DNA of 64,000 nucleotides from the NCBI GenBank assembly GCA_002170395.1, contig NHEJ01000007.1, positions 151,441 to 215,440 of the forward strand, given 5' to 3'. The position numbers and the translations under genes are program-made. This DNA comes from Betaproteobacteria bacterium TMED82. GTDB lineage: Bacteria; Pseudomonadota; Gammaproteobacteria; Burkholderiales; Burkholderiaceae_A. The notes under the pieces are model-generated. The model made no database searches. It was not told the DNA's origin and saw only the letters and a program-made list of their open reading frames with translations. Below, piece after piece: positions 8,671 through 17,518 of this stretch; position 1 is the stretch's first letter; each line of letters begins with the position of its first letter.

Positions 8671-9231
8671 TTGTCAAAATCAGAGAATAAGGCCGCAGAA
8701 AATCTTGTCTGGCTTGATATGGAAATGAGTGGTTTGGAGCCTAAAATTTGCAGAATTTTGGAACTGGCTCTTGTCGTCACTAATCAAGAATTAGAGTTGA
8801 TTGATGCGGGTTTAGAGTTTGTGGTTCATCAGACTGATAACCATCTTGAAACGATGGATGAGTGGAATCAAAGCACACACTCAAAGACTGGTTTAGTTCC
8901 AAAGGTAAGGCTCTCCTCGCTCTCTGAATTTGATGTAGAAAAGAGGGTTTTGAGTTATTTAGAGGATAGGGTTCCAAAAGGAGTTTCTCCCTTATGCGGT
9001 AGCTCTATTCACCAGGATAGAAGATTTTTACGTGCCTACATGCCTAATTTGGATGCATATTTCAGTTATAGAAATATTGACGTGAGTACAGTAAAAGAGT
9101 TGTGCAAGAGATGGAACCCCGCACTGACAAAGGGCTTTGTAAAGAAAGGTGCCCACTCAGCCATGGCTGATGTCTTGGAGTCTATTGAGGAACTTAAATA
9201 TTACCGAGCTAATTTCTTGCGGCTACCGTAA
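8671..9231 (+). CDS. orn: Oligoribonuclease
   Basis: DEDDh-family 3'-5' exonuclease that degrades 2-5 nt RNA fragments and linear pGpG; generally essential. The N terminus ENLVWLDMEMSGLEP holds the first catalytic acidic pair. SIHQDRRFL supplies the third acid and KGAHSAMADVLESIEELKYY the catalytic histidine and last aspartate. The start is TTG 8671, with AAGAGG 6 bases upstream. The usual aspartate-rich stretch after MSGLDP is replaced by KICRILELALVVTN. It is divergent from rsgA, and its stop overlaps the convergent glycosyltransferase gene by 9 bases. Confidence 0.95.
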   Translation: MSKSENKAAENLVWLDMEMSGLEPKICRILELALVVTNQELELIDAGLEFVVHQTDNHLETMDEWNQSTHSKTGLVPKVRLSSLSEFDVEKRVLSYLEDRVPKGVSPLCGSSIHQDRRFLRAYMPNLDAYFSYRNIDVSTVKELCKRWNPALTKGFVKKGAHSAMADVLESIEELKYYRANFLRLP

Positions 9232-10929
9232 TCTTGAAAAAAGTGAATATTTTTCTCTTTTTCTAGGATCTCCGTACCTGCTTATTTGCCAGACTATGGA
9301 CCATTGACTTGCTCCAGTGGGAAATTCTGTTTCTGATATTCTGTCTTGAGTGTCGCGATTATTATTTCTAATTAAGAAATATTGACATTTTTGAGTATCG
9401 GAAATGCTGAAGTTTGTGTATGCCAAAACAATGGCCTGCGTTTTTAAATCCGAAGCTTTTATATTTATACATGGAATAACTTCGTCATTTTTTTTATGGA
9501 AAACGATACTCTGCTCTAAATTATTTGCAATATTAGAAAAACCTCGGTTAACGTTCAAAGCTGGGCCCCATAGTGTAATCAACAGTGTCCACATGAATGC
9601 CAGTCCTCCTGCACTTAATACTACCGGCCTCCATAAATTTGGTTTTGTTGTTTGCATTCTCCATAAAATAAGGTAAAGCCAACCCATGGTAACCATAACT
9701 CCAAGAATTATGTCTAAAATTCTAAATTTTCCCTCAGCGACGGGAGCTGCCCTGATGGCGTCTTGATATATTTCGTTCGGTGTGCCCGTGTGAAGTGCAA
9801 TCCAGTATGTCCAGATTAAAACAGCAATAAGAGAGAAAATGGATAGGGCAAACCAGTCTATTAAATTTGCTACGCCTCTAGGAAGACTTAACAAACCAAA
9901 GGCAGCCAGAACGGATAATGGAAGTATTGGAATAAACTTTGTTTCTGCTGAGTTTAAAACTCCGGATAATGGAAATATAGTTAAGGAAGTAAACAGAACG
10001 ATAGGCAGTATCAAATGAGGAGAGTTTTTAAAACTTTTCGGGTGTAATTTCGCCAATAATGCAAAAATTATTGGCCATAAGGGCCACCATGTCCAAAGCC
10101 AAGTTTTAATTAGATATAATGGTTGGAAAGATGATCCGGTTATCTGAGAGAGAAACCAGCGATTTATTATTAAATTGTCTACCTCTTCAAGAATTAAAAA
10201 AGAGATGATACCCGAAAGTGCAACAAAAAATGTAAGAAAAGAGAGTAATAGAAATTTTGTTTTCACTAAATTCCATGGGTGAAAAAAAATTAGCAGAAAC
10301 AGTGCACAAAACCAGTACGAAAAGCAAGTAGATACGCCTGCAGATAATAATAGCCCAGTGGTAGACAAACCATAGATCAGTGCATTCTTTTCCGGTTTCT
10401 CAGGAGACTCGGTTAGTGCAAAAAAAGCAATGGCCTGAAAAAAAAACGATAAGCCTACATTACTAATTTCATGCCATTGCATAATTGATCCAAGGCAAGA
10501 CAGGTTTAGCAGAAGACTGCAGGTAGCTATATTCGAACTGTAATTCTGTGCATTTGGTCCTATTCCTAATGGGTCAATTGGCCTTGACTCTCTTCTAAGG
10601 GCAAGTTTTTTTACTCCAAACCATGAGAACATTAACCCTAAAATTATGAAAAAAATTTGAACTATTCTGGCAAAGTCATCTAAGAAGTGACTGCTTAGAT
10701 GAAAACCATTTAACTTTTCCCAGGAATAATTTACACCTTTCCAAAAAGACGACACTAACCAGAAGAAAAGAGGACCCTCACTACCAATAATGTTTCCTGA
10801 AATGTTTGGAACTACGCACCGTGACTCGAGTATGCTACCTCCATCACAGTTTTTTATCAGTGCTGTCCCATAAAGGTCAGGGCCTTTCCATGGAATTCTA
10901 TCAACTACTCCAAAGAACAGAATACCCAC
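9223..10929 (-). CDS. ArnT/PMT-like (GT39/GT83) membrane glycosyltransferase
   Basis: Large polytopic inner-membrane protein of at least 568 residues that resembles lipid-carrier-dependent glycosyltransferases acting on the periplasmic side, such as those modifying lipid A or cell-surface glycans. The early loop DRIPWKGPDLYGTALI and EGPLFFWL fit the first periplasmic loop, and about ten hydrophobic helices follow. The donor and acceptor cannot be read from sequence. GTG 10929 cuts into the first membrane helix (ILFFLIIVGILFFGVV), while the frame is open back to a stop at 11053-11055 with no ATG, GTG or TTG, so the true start is probably a rarer codon upstream. It lies downstream of rpmE on the same strand, as in betaproteobacteria. 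Confidence 0.75.
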   Translation of the reverse strand: MGILFFGVVDRIPWKGPDLYGTALIKNCDGGSILESRCVVPNISGNIIGSEGPLFFWLVSSFWKGVNYSWEKLNGFHLSSHFLDDFARIVQIFFIILGLMFSWFGVKKLALRRESRPIDPLGIGPNAQNYSSNIATCSLLLNLSCLGSIMQWHEISNVGLSFFFQAIAFFALTESPEKPEKNALIYGLSTTGLLLSAGVSTCFSYWFCALFLLIFFHPWNLVKTKFLLLSFLTFFVALSGIISFLILEEVDNLIINRWFLSQITGSSFQPLYLIKTWLWTWWPLWPIIFALLAKLHPKSFKNSPHLILPIVLFTSLTIFPLSGVLNSAETKFIPILPLSVLAAFGLLSLPRGVANLIDWFALSIFSLIAVLIWTYWIALHTGTPNEIYQDAIRAAPVAEGKFRILDIILGVMVTMGWLYLILWRMQTTKPNLWRPVVLSAGGLAFMWTLLITLWGPALNVNRGFSNIANNLEQSIVFHKKNDEVIPCINIKASDLKTQAIVLAYTNFSISDTQKCQYFLIRNNNRDTQDRISETEFPTGASQWSIVWQISRYGDPRKREKYSLFSRLR

Positions 10930-11072
10930 AATGATTAAAAAGAATAAAATTTTTGGTACTGATGCAACTGAGCTTGCCGCTAATCCAGGTAAAGGACCAA
11001 CTTCACCAGACTCGAAAATTAACTCACGAAGAGAATAGTTTTTTTTTTCAAACTAAAAAATTAGTTTTATCG

Positions 11073-11348
11073 TCAAGCTGAGGATTTGGAGGTCTTGGAT
11101 CCCTTTTTACTACCAAACTTTTGTCTAAATTTTTCAACTCTTCCGGCTGTATCAATCATTTTCTGTGTTCCAGTGTAAAAGGGGTGAGATTCTGAGCTCG
11201 TATCCAACTTGTATAAAGGGTAATCCTTTCCGTCACTCCACTTAATTGTATCTTTGGTTTTTACAGTAGATCTTGTGATAAATTTGTAGTCGTTCGAAAC
11301 ATCAACAAAAACGACTTCCCTGTAAACGGGATGAATATCATTCTTCAT
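11073..11348 (-). CDS. rpmE2: 50S ribosomal protein L31 type B
   Basis: Ribosomal protein of the large subunit near the inter-subunit bridge. The opening [20 protein letters not shown] and [20 protein letters not shown] are typical of the type B form, which lacks the zinc-binding cysteines; none occur here. That form is normally used under low zinc, but no zinc-containing L31 is in this window, so it may be the only copy. The 91 residues end in a Lys/Ser-rich tail ([13 protein letters not shown]). It is placed after rho on the same strand. Confidence 0.95.
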   Translation of the reverse strand: MKNDIHPVYREVVFVDVSNDYKFITRSTVKTKDTIKWSDGKDYPLYKLDTSSESHPFYTGTQKMIDTAGRVEKFRQKFGSKKGSKTSKSSA

Positions 11349-11393
11349 TTGGTTAGCAACCTTTCACCTATGCAATTAGCTAAGCTTCCCATA

Positions 11394-12656
11394 TTAACCA
11401 CCTTTCTTCATCAAATCAAAAAACTCACCATTATTTTTAGTCTGTCGGATTTTATCAAGTAAAAATTCGATAGACTGCATCTCATCCATATCATGAAGTA
11501 ATTTCCTCAGAATCCAAATCTTCTGCAGTAAGTCAGGCTTAATTAAAAGTTCCTCTTTCCTGGTTCCTGATCTGTTGATGTTTATGGCTGGATAAACTCT
11601 TTTTTCGGCTAAACGCCGCTCTAAGTGTACCTCCATATTTCCAGTGCCTTTAAATTCCTCATAAATTACTTCATCCATTCGGCTTCCCGTCTCAATCAAA
11701 GCTGTAGCAATTATGGTAAGTGATCCACCCTCCTCGACATTTCTTGCCGCGCCAAAGAATCTTTTCGGTCTATGTAGCGCATTAGCATCAACTCCGCCCG
11801 TTAGAACCTTACCAGAGGTTGGTACCACCGTATTGTAAGCTCTTGCTAACCTAGTAATTGAGTCCAGTAAAATTACGACATCTTTCTTATGTTCGACTAA
11901 TCTTTTTGCTTTCTCTATAACCATTTCAGCAACTTGAACATGCCTCGGCGCGGGTTCATCAAAAGTTGAAGCCACAACTTCTCCGCGAACAGATCTTTGC
12001 ATTTCAGTGACCTCTTCGGGTCTTTCGTCTATGAGTAAAACGATAAGTTTGATTTCAGGGTGATTATCCGTAATTGAGTGCGCCATGTGTTGCATCATTA
12101 CAGTCTTGCCACTTTTTGGTGAGGCTACTATTAATCCTCTTTGCCCTTTTCCGATTGGAGCGATCATGTCAATGATTCTTCCAGTGATATTCTCTTCCCC
12201 TCTCAAATCGCGCTCAAGGGACATCGCATCATCGGGAAATAAAGGGGTTAAGTTCTCAAACAGAATTTTTTTCTTCGAGGCATCAGGAGGTTGAGAATTA
12301 ATCTGGTCAACTTTAACAAGAGCGAAGTATCTTTCACCATCTTTCGGGGTTCTAACTTCTCCTTCTATCTCATCTCCCGTGTGAAGATTAAAGCGTCGGA
12401 TTTGGGAGGGTGACAGGTATATATCATCTGTACTTGCCATGTAAGAAGCTTCTGGAGAACGCAAAAACCCAAAACCGTCGGGTAAAACCTCTAGAACTCC
12501 ATCACCAAAAATCTGTTCCCCGCCCTTAGCTTTTTTCTTCAAAATAGCAAACATTAACTCCTGTTTACGCAACCTGCTCGCCGTTTCTATTTCCAAAGAC
12601 CTGGCTAATTCAACGAGTTTTGTTACTGGAAGGGCTTTGAGCTCTGATAGGTACAT
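11394..12656 (-). CDS. rho: Transcription termination factor Rho
   Basis: Hexameric RNA helicase that ends transcription of untranslated RNA. The 420-residue product has the N-terminal helical and cold-shock RNA-binding domain ([17 protein letters not shown]), the P-loop [13 protein letters not shown], Walker [20 protein letters not shown] sequence and the Q/R loop region [23 protein letters not shown] 12656 gives the canonical opening [18 protein letters not shown]. It lies between trxA and rpmE on the minus strand. Rho may matter here because very few intrinsic terminators are visible in the window. Confidence 0.98.
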   Translation of the reverse strand: MYLSELKALPVTKLVELARSLEIETASRLRKQELMFAILKKKAKGGEQIFGDGVLEVLPDGFGFLRSPEASYMASTDDIYLSPSQIRRFNLHTGDEIEGEVRTPKDGERYFALVKVDQINSQPPDASKKKILFENLTPLFPDDAMSLERDLRGEENITGRIIDMIAPIGKGQRGLIVASPKSGKTVMMQHMAHSITDNHPEIKLIVLLIDERPEEVTEMQRSVRGEVVASTFDEPAPRHVQVAEMVIEKAKRLVEHKKDVVILLDSITRLARAYNTVVPTSGKVLTGGVDANALHRPKRFFGAARNVEEGGSLTIIATALIETGSRMDEVIYEEFKGTGNMEVHLERRLAEKRVYPAININRSGTRKEELLIKPDLLQKIWILRKLLHDMDEMQSIEFLLDKIRQTKNNGEFFDLMKKGG

Positions 12657-12711
12657 TCTTTCGGCTGTCGTTAAGTTAGAAAATTTTTGTTACAAATTCT
12701 ACGCAATCAAA

Positions 12712-13038
12712 TCACACGTTACTATCAATCCAGGCAGTCAGCTGAGATTTTGCAGCAGCACCGACCTTTTGGGACACTACTGCGCCGTTTTCAAACAACA
12801 AAAGGGTAGGAATACCGCGAATACTGAACTTTGCGGGGGTATCAGGGTTTTCGTCAATATTTAATTTACAAACCACAATCTTACCAACGTATTCTTTAGC
12901 TATCTCCTCTATAATCGGCGCGATACTTTTACAGGGACCACACCACTCAGCCCAAAAATCAACCAATACGGGGGAGGGGCAATTTACTACTTCTTCATCA
13001 AACGATTCGTCTGTGACGTTTATTATAGAATCACTCAT
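12712..13038 (-). CDS. trxA: Thioredoxin 1
   Basis: Small cytoplasmic protein-disulfide reductase of 108 residues. The active site [15 protein letters not shown], the cis-proline loop GIPTLLLF and [10 protein letters not shown] context identify it. It starts at ATG 13038 with an AT-rich 5' region that probably contains its promoter. It precedes rho on the minus strand, the usual trxA-rho pairing, with 55 bases between them. Confidence 0.97.
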   Translation of the reverse strand: MSDSIINVTDESFDEEVVNCPSPVLVDFWAEWCGPCKSIAPIIEEIAKEYVGKIVVCKLNIDENPDTPAKFSIRGIPTLLLFENGAVVSQKVGAAAKSQLTAWIDSNV

Positions 13039-13221
13039 TTATTAATTTATTCAGGGGGTTTTATTAATAGCACGGCAGTTTAAGGAATATCTTCAGGTTC
13101 TAATATACTACGTAACTATGAATTATTTCAATTTTCTCTCAAATTAATTTGAATACAATAATTTTTACTGTATTTTGTGAAAATATTTAAAACTTTTTAT
13201 GCCTTATTGATAAAATGTAAA

Positions 13222-13318
13222 GGCGGGCCGTCTCGCATCTTCAATTGCGTGAATCTGGTCAGATCGGGAACGAAGCAGCCACAACGCTAATTTGGGAGTG
13301 CCGAGGTTTCGGCTCGTT
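13222..13318 (+). ncRNA. ffs: Signal recognition particle 4.5S RNA
   Basis: RNA scaffold of the bacterial SRP that, with Ffh, targets membrane proteins. The conserved apical domain is seen as GGTCAGATCGGGAACGAAGC at 13257-13276, followed by AGCCACAACG. The ends pair: CGGGCCG (13224-13230) with CGGCTCG (13310-13316), and CTCG (13232-13235) with CGAG (13302-13305). A run of seven T follows. A TAAAAT (13211-13216) ahead of it could be the -10 element. The position just before dnaX is the usual betaproteobacterial one. The ends are accurate to a few bases. Confidence 0.92.
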
Positions 13319-13323
13319 TTTTT
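13300..13323 (+). terminator. Intrinsic terminator of ffs
   Basis: The 3' strand of the SRP RNA stem includes GCCGA-GGTT-TCGGC (13300-13313), followed by TCG and seven T residues (13317-13323). It serves as the release site for the SRP RNA. It is one of the few clear intrinsic terminators in the window, and dnaX begins about 20 bases downstream. Confidence 0.65.
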
Positions 13324-13344
13324 CTTCAGACGGGAGTATATTTT

Positions 13345-14946
13345 ATTTCTAATATTGCTTTAGCCAGGTCTTGTAGGCCAGATCAGTTTAGTAAGGTGGT
13401 GGGGCAAGATATAGTCATTAAGGCTCTTAAGCATGCTATTTCTAAGGAAAGCTTTCACCATGCTTACTTGTTTACAGGGGGAAGAGGCGTTGGGAAAACA
13501 ACAATTGCAAGATTAATTGCCAAAGCAATCAATTGCACCAACTGTTTAGAAGGTGAGCCGTGTAACGAATGTAAAAACTGTGAGGAAATAGACGATGGCA
13601 GATTTGTCGACGTCCTTGAGGTAGATGCGGCTTCGAATAGGGGCGTTGACGAAATTCAGTCAATTTTGGATCAAATTCATTTTTTTCCAGCTTTAGGAAA
13701 GAGAAAGGTTTTGATAATTGATGAGGTTCACATGCTCAGTAATCATGCTTTCAATGTCATGTTGAAAACTTTAGAAGAACCACCCGAGCATATTGTGTTT
13801 ATTTTAGCGACTACGGACCCAAAAAAAATACCCGCAACAGTCATCTCACGATGCCTTCGTTTTTCATTGAATAATATCCCGGAGGATAAAATTTGCGAAC
13901 ACGTAATGGACATTTTAAAGAGAAAAAATGTTCCGTTTGAACGGGGTGCAATTAGTCAAATTTCTGCTGCTGCCGAGGGAAGCTTGCGAGATGCTTTGTC
14001 TATTTCAGATCAAGCAATCGCTTGTGGTGAAGGAAAAATAACGTTAGATAATGTGAACTCGATGCTTGGATATGCTTCAACTCTAAGCATCGATGGTTTG
14101 ATAGATGCTATCCAACAAGATAACGTAGACGCAGCCCTATCAATTTCAAGGGAAATGCTAAATTCAGGAGCTGACGCTGGTAGCATTCTGGAGGAGCTTG
14201 CGGTCAGATTTCATTCGCTTAGTTTAAAGCAGCTGTCAAATATTTCATTCGACGACTCGGAGATGAAGTATACAAGCAAGAACTTAGCTACTTTGAGCTT
14301 AACACAATGTAATTTTTATTATCAAATTGTTACTCTTGGTAGAAGAGATATGCCACTGGCTCCGAACCCCTTGGTTGGATTAGAGATGGTTTTAATTCGG
14401 CTTTTCGCGTTTCAGCTAAGTGAAAAAACAAATGATGTCTTGATTAAGGAGGGAAAAAAAAAATCAAGTAAGAAGCATGATAAATTAATCACGCAGATAA
14501 ATGCTGACCAGCCGGTAGCAAATAAATTACCGAAAAAAATTGATCAGCTTGATCAAATGACTTTACTCACCTGGCCAACATTTGTTTCTAATTTAGGGTG
14601 TGAGGGGTTGCTCAGGCAGTTTTTATATAAAACTGAATATGATTCCTTTTCTGAGGATAAAAATATTATTGAAATTAAGTTAAAAGTGAGTTTAGAAATT
14701 TTGATGGATAGTGCACTCATAAAGAAAGCAGAGGTTTTTTTGACTGATTTTTTAAAAAAAGAAATCAGCATAACTGTCGAAAAAGTGGAATCCGTCTCCA
14801 ATAGTTTTGAAATGATTGAGAAAGCAAATAGTTTGCGAGATAAGAGAGTCGCGAAGGAGGCTTTCAAAAAGAATGCTGGGATTATGCAGTTATTGGCTGA
14901 ATTTGAGGCCGAGATCATAAATGAATCTCTGATTATAAAAAAATGA
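13345..14946 (+). CDS. dnaX: DNA polymerase III tau/gamma subunit (clamp loader ATPase), probable ATT start
   Basis: AAA+ motor of the clamp loader. P-loop GGRGVGKTTIARL, zinc module CTNCLEGEPCNECKNC and Walker B VLIIDEVHML are present, with the helical collar domain after about residue 240 and a tau-type tail. The first standard start codon is GTG 13396, but this removes the conserved LAR-x-x-RP-x-x-F segment. Reading from ATT 13345 gives SNIALARSCRPDQFSKVVGQ, which aligns position for position with the E. coli N terminus, and GGGAG lies 8 bases upstream. No ATG, GTG or TTG is available in frame. Length is 533 residues. An A10 tract at 14454-14463 could produce a short gamma form (see separate entry). 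First gene of dnaX-ybaB-recR. Confidence 0.93.
   Translation: MSNIALARSCRPDQFSKVVGQDIVIKALKHAISKESFHHAYLFTGGRGVGKTTIARLIAKAINCTNCLEGEPCNECKNCEEIDDGRFVDVLEVDAASNRGVDEIQSILDQIHFFPALGKRKVLIIDEVHMLSNHAFNVMLKTLEEPPEHIVFILATTDPKKIPATVISRCLRFSLNNIPEDKICEHVMDILKRKNVPFERGAISQISAAAEGSLRDALSISDQAIACGEGKITLDNVNSMLGYASTLSIDGLIDAIQQDNVDAALSISREMLNSGADAGSILEELAVRFHSLSLKQLSNISFDDSEMKYTSKNLATLSLTQCNFYYQIVTLGRRDMPLAPNPLVGLEMVLIRLFAFQLSEKTNDVLIKEGKKKSSKKHDKLITQINADQPVANKLPKKIDQLDQMTLLTWPTFVSNLGCEGLLRQFLYKTEYDSFSEDKNIIEIKLKVSLEILMDSALIKKAEVFLTDFLKKEISITVEKVESVSNSFEMIEKANSLRDKRVAKEAFKKNAGIMQLLAEFEAEIINESLIIKK
14446..14471 (+). promoter_or_regulatory. Candidate programmed slippage/frameshift site within dnaX
   Basis: AAGGAGGG (14446-14453) directly abuts ten A residues (14454-14463). 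In the main frame this reads GGA AAA AAA AAA TCA. A -1 shift, or one extra A in the transcript, gives ATC AAG TAA, a stop at 14469-14471. The product would have about 375 residues, ending near the expected end of clamp-loader domain III. E. coli and Thermus make gamma from dnaX through A-rich slip sites with an upstream Shine-Dalgarno-like element, so the arrangement fits a known mechanism. Other A10 runs exist in this AT-rich window, which lowers certainty. Confidence 0.5.
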
Positions 14947-14968
14947 AATTTAAATATAGGAGAAAAAG

Positions 14969-15298
14969 ATGAAAGGACAAATCGCTGGGATGATGAGGCA
15001 AGCGCAACAAATGCAAGAAAAAATGAAGAAAGTTCAGCACGAGCTCGAGAGTGTTGAAATTGAAGGTCAAGGAGGTTCAGGGTTAATAAAAGTAACAGTC
15101 ACAGGTCGTCAAAAAGTGAAAGCAATTGATATTAATCCATCGCTACTTATTCCAGGCGAGGATGACAAGGAGATCCTTCAAGATCTTATAGTAGTGGCAA
15201 TAAACGATGCAATGTCACGTGCTGAGAAAATTGCAAACGAGAAAATGTCCTCGGTTACTTCAGGACTTCCATTACCGCCAGGATTGAAACCCTTTTAA
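14969..15298 (+). CDS. Nucleoid-associated protein, YbaB/EbfC family
   Basis: Small dimeric DNA-binding protein of 109 residues. The sequence [20 protein letters not shown] begins the long helix, and [21 protein letters not shown] the central sheet, with [17 protein letters not shown] at the end. It is preceded by GGAGAAA and lies 22 bases after dnaX, in the conserved dnaX-ybaB-recR operon. Confidence 0.95.
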   Translation: MKGQIAGMMRQAQQMQEKMKKVQHELESVEIEGQGGSGLIKVTVTGRQKVKAIDINPSLLIPGEDDKEILQDLIVVAINDAMSRAEKIANEKMSSVTSGLPLPPGLKPF

Positions 15299-15303
15299 TA
15301 GTA

Positions 15304-15918
15304 ATGAAATATAAAGCCCCGTTAGCTCTGCAAAAATTGGCTGATGCTTTTGTAAAATTACCCGGAGTTGGACCGAAAACCGCTCAGAGAAATGCTTTGC
15401 ATCTGATGCAATACGACCGAGGAGCAGCACTAAAATTGTCTGAAGCCCTTGCAGAGGCGCTCGAAAGCCTCAAAAACTGTAAAAATTGTAATACGTTTTG
15501 TGAGGATAATATTTGTGAATTATGTGTTGACGCAACTAGGGATAGAAGTAAACTTTGCATAGTTGAGTCCCCCTCGGATTTATTAGCACTTGAGCAATCT
15601 CAAGCGTTCAACGGCTTATATTTTGTTCTGCTCGGAAAAATATCTCCAATTGATGGTGTTGGGCCAAAGGAACTAAAATTTGAAAATCTGATGGCCCGTC
15701 TTTCAGATGATCTAGTAACTGAAGTAATACTAGCTACAAACTTTACTCCTGAGGGACAAGCCACTGCTTACGCCATCGAATTACTCTTAGAGGAGCAGGA
15801 TTCCCTTAAAAAAAAGAAGGTGTCGCGTTTAGCCCGCGGTGTACCACATGGTGCAGAATTAGAGTTTACCGACCTGGGTACAATAGCTCAAGCGGTGAGA
15901 GAAAGAAAGACAGGGTGA
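15304..15918 (+). CDS. recR: Recombination mediator RecR
   Basis: Acts with RecO (and RecF) to load RecA at gaps. The product of 204 residues has the helix-hairpin-helix LPGVGPKTAQRNALHL, the zinc finger CKNCNTFCEDNICELC and the Toprim domain beginning LCIVESPSDLLALE. ATG 15304 is five bases after the ybaB stop. Confidence 0.96.
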   Translation: MKYKAPLALQKLADAFVKLPGVGPKTAQRNALHLMQYDRGAALKLSEALAEALESLKNCKNCNTFCEDNICELCVDATRDRSKLCIVESPSDLLALEQSQAFNGLYFVLLGKISPIDGVGPKELKFENLMARLSDDLVTEVILATNFTPEGQATAYAIELLLEEQDSLKKKKVSRLARGVPHGAELEFTDLGTIAQAVRERKTG

Positions 15919-15921
15919 ATT

Positions 15922-16299
15922 ATGGATGAAACTCTTTTATGGTGTTTATTTGTGACTGGAATTTTACCGTTTATTTGTGCTGGAATCACAAAATCAAAAA
16001 AATCTTTTGATAATTCAGACCCCAGAGCTTGGCAGGCTCAGCAAGAAGGGTACAGAGGCAGGGCGTATGCTGCCCAACAAAATAGTTGGGAAGCTTTTAT
16101 CTGGTTAACGGTCGCGATCTTGGTTGCAACAGTATCCGAAAACAATAATTTGGAGTATGTTAAAAATTGTGCTTTGGCATTTGTTTTTTTCAGACTGTTG
16201 TTTATTTTGTTATATCTTGCCGACCTTTCAAGTGCTAGAACAGTTGCTTGGATTGGTTCAAAAGCATGTGTGTTTTTAATTTTCTTTAGTGCATTTTAG
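15922..16299 (+). CDS. MAPEG-family membrane protein
   Basis: Small 125-residue protein with about four membrane helices: LLWCLFVTGILPFICAGI, SWEAFIWLTVAILVATV, CALAFVFFRLLFILLYLA and a final IGSKACVFLIFFSAF. The segment GYRGRAYAAQQNSWEAF matches the conserved helix-loop of MAPEG proteins (membrane-associated eicosanoid and glutathione metabolism family). The bacterial substrate is unknown. It directly follows recR and precedes carA. I assign the family from motif only. Confidence 0.75.
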   Translation: MDETLLWCLFVTGILPFICAGITKSKKSFDNSDPRAWQAQQEGYRGRAYAAQQNSWEAFIWLTVAILVATVSENNNLEYVKNCALAFVFFRLLFILLYLADLSSARTVAWIGSKACVFLIFFSAF

Positions 16300-16342
16300 T
16301 GAAACGTTTTTAACAGACTGTAATATAGTTTTGGAGTAATTT

Positions 16343-17518
16343 TTGCGCCTTAATCAGCTTTTAAGAAAATTTGCCTTTGACGGAGGTGGCCATAAAGGAC
16401 CAGCCCTGCTAGCACTTTCCGATGGGAGCGAATTTTTCGGTGATGCCGTTGGATTTCATGGATTAGCTTGCGGTGAGGTAGTTTTCAACACGTCGATGAC
16501 AGGTTATCAAGAAATAATTTCAGACCCAAGTTATTGCAATCAATTAGTTACTTTGACTTATCCACACATTGGGAATGTTGGATGCAATGCTTCTGATATG
16601 GAGAGTAAAAATGTTTATCTTTCAGGAGTCATAGTAAAAAACTTATCCTCTTCTTACTCGAATTATAGAGGCGAACAAAGCTTAAATAGTTTTCTTGTGC
16701 AAAATAAAGTTGTCGGTATAGCAAATATCGACACGAGAAAATTAACTCTAAATCTGAGACAAAATGGTGCGATGAATGGGGTTATTATCTCAATGCAGGA
16801 AAATTCAAAGTTAAATTTGGTTGAGGCAAGGCGCAGCGCCTCAGCTGCTTTGAGCGAATTCGATGGTATTCGCGGATCTGAACTGGCAAATCGTGTTAGC
16901 GTGTCACGATCTTACAGCAGCCAAACCGAACCAAAAAGAGACTCCCCATTTCTTCTAGTTTATGATTTTGGGATAAAAAAGAACATTTTAAGAATTTTAG
17001 AATCTCTGGGTTGCCAGTTTCTGGTGGTCCCAAGTAACACCTCATATGACGTTATCGTAGAAACTAAACCCGATGGTATTATTTTGTCAAATGGTCCTGG
17101 TGATCCTGAGCCGTGTGCAAATGGAATAAACGTCGCTAGAAATGCCATTTCTAACAAATTACCAATTTTAGGAATTTGCTTAGGGCATCAGGTCTTGGCT
17201 CTGGCTGCAGGTGCAAAAACAAAGAAAATGTCATTTGGTCATCACGGAGCTAATCACCCTATCCAAGAGCTTAAAACCAACAAAATTTTTATTACTTCTC
17301 AGAATCATGGTTTTGTAGTTGACGAAAATTACTTAGGTGACGAATTAGTGGTTTCTCATAAGTCACTCTTTGATGGAAGCATACAGGGAATAGAGCACCT
17401 TAATTCGCCGGCTTTTGGTTTTCAAGGCCACCCTGAGGGAAGTCCAGGCCCACAAGATCTAGTTGATATATTCAAAAAATTTGTAGATCTTTTGAAAGAA
17501 AAAAATAAAAATGCCTAA
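16343..17518 (+). CDS. carA: Carbamoyl-phosphate synthase small subunit (glutaminase)
   Basis: Hydrolyses glutamine and channels ammonia to CarB for arginine and pyrimidine synthesis. The N-terminal domain has [16 protein letters not shown] and [12 protein letters not shown]. The class I amidotransferase domain carries the nucleophile in [14 protein letters not shown] and the His-Glu pair in [16 protein letters not shown] 16343 has GGAG 6 bases upstream. The 3' end overlaps carB by 8 bases, consistent with coupled translation. Length is 391 residues. Confidence 0.97.
   Translation: MRLNQLLRKFAFDGGGHKGPALLALSDGSEFFGDAVGFHGLACGEVVFNTSMTGYQEIISDPSYCNQLVTLTYPHIGNVGCNASDMESKNVYLSGVIVKNLSSSYSNYRGEQSLNSFLVQNKVVGIANIDTRKLTLNLRQNGAMNGVIISMQENSKLNLVEARRSASAALSEFDGIRGSELANRVSVSRSYSSQTEPKRDSPFLLVYDFGIKKNILRILESLGCQFLVVPSNTSYDVIVETKPDGIILSNGPGDPEPCANGINVARNAISNKLPILGICLGHQVLALAAGAKTKKMSFGHHGANHPIQELKTNKIFITSQNHGFVVDENYLGDELVVSHKSLFDGSIQGIEHLNSPAFGFQGHPEGSPGPQDLVDIFKKFVDLLKEKNKNA

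Noticed and set aside
11050..11067. AAACTAA-AAAA-TTAGTTT inverted repeat after rpmE
   Set aside because: A weak all-AT stem; on the minus strand it is followed by A rather than T, so it is not a convincing terminator.
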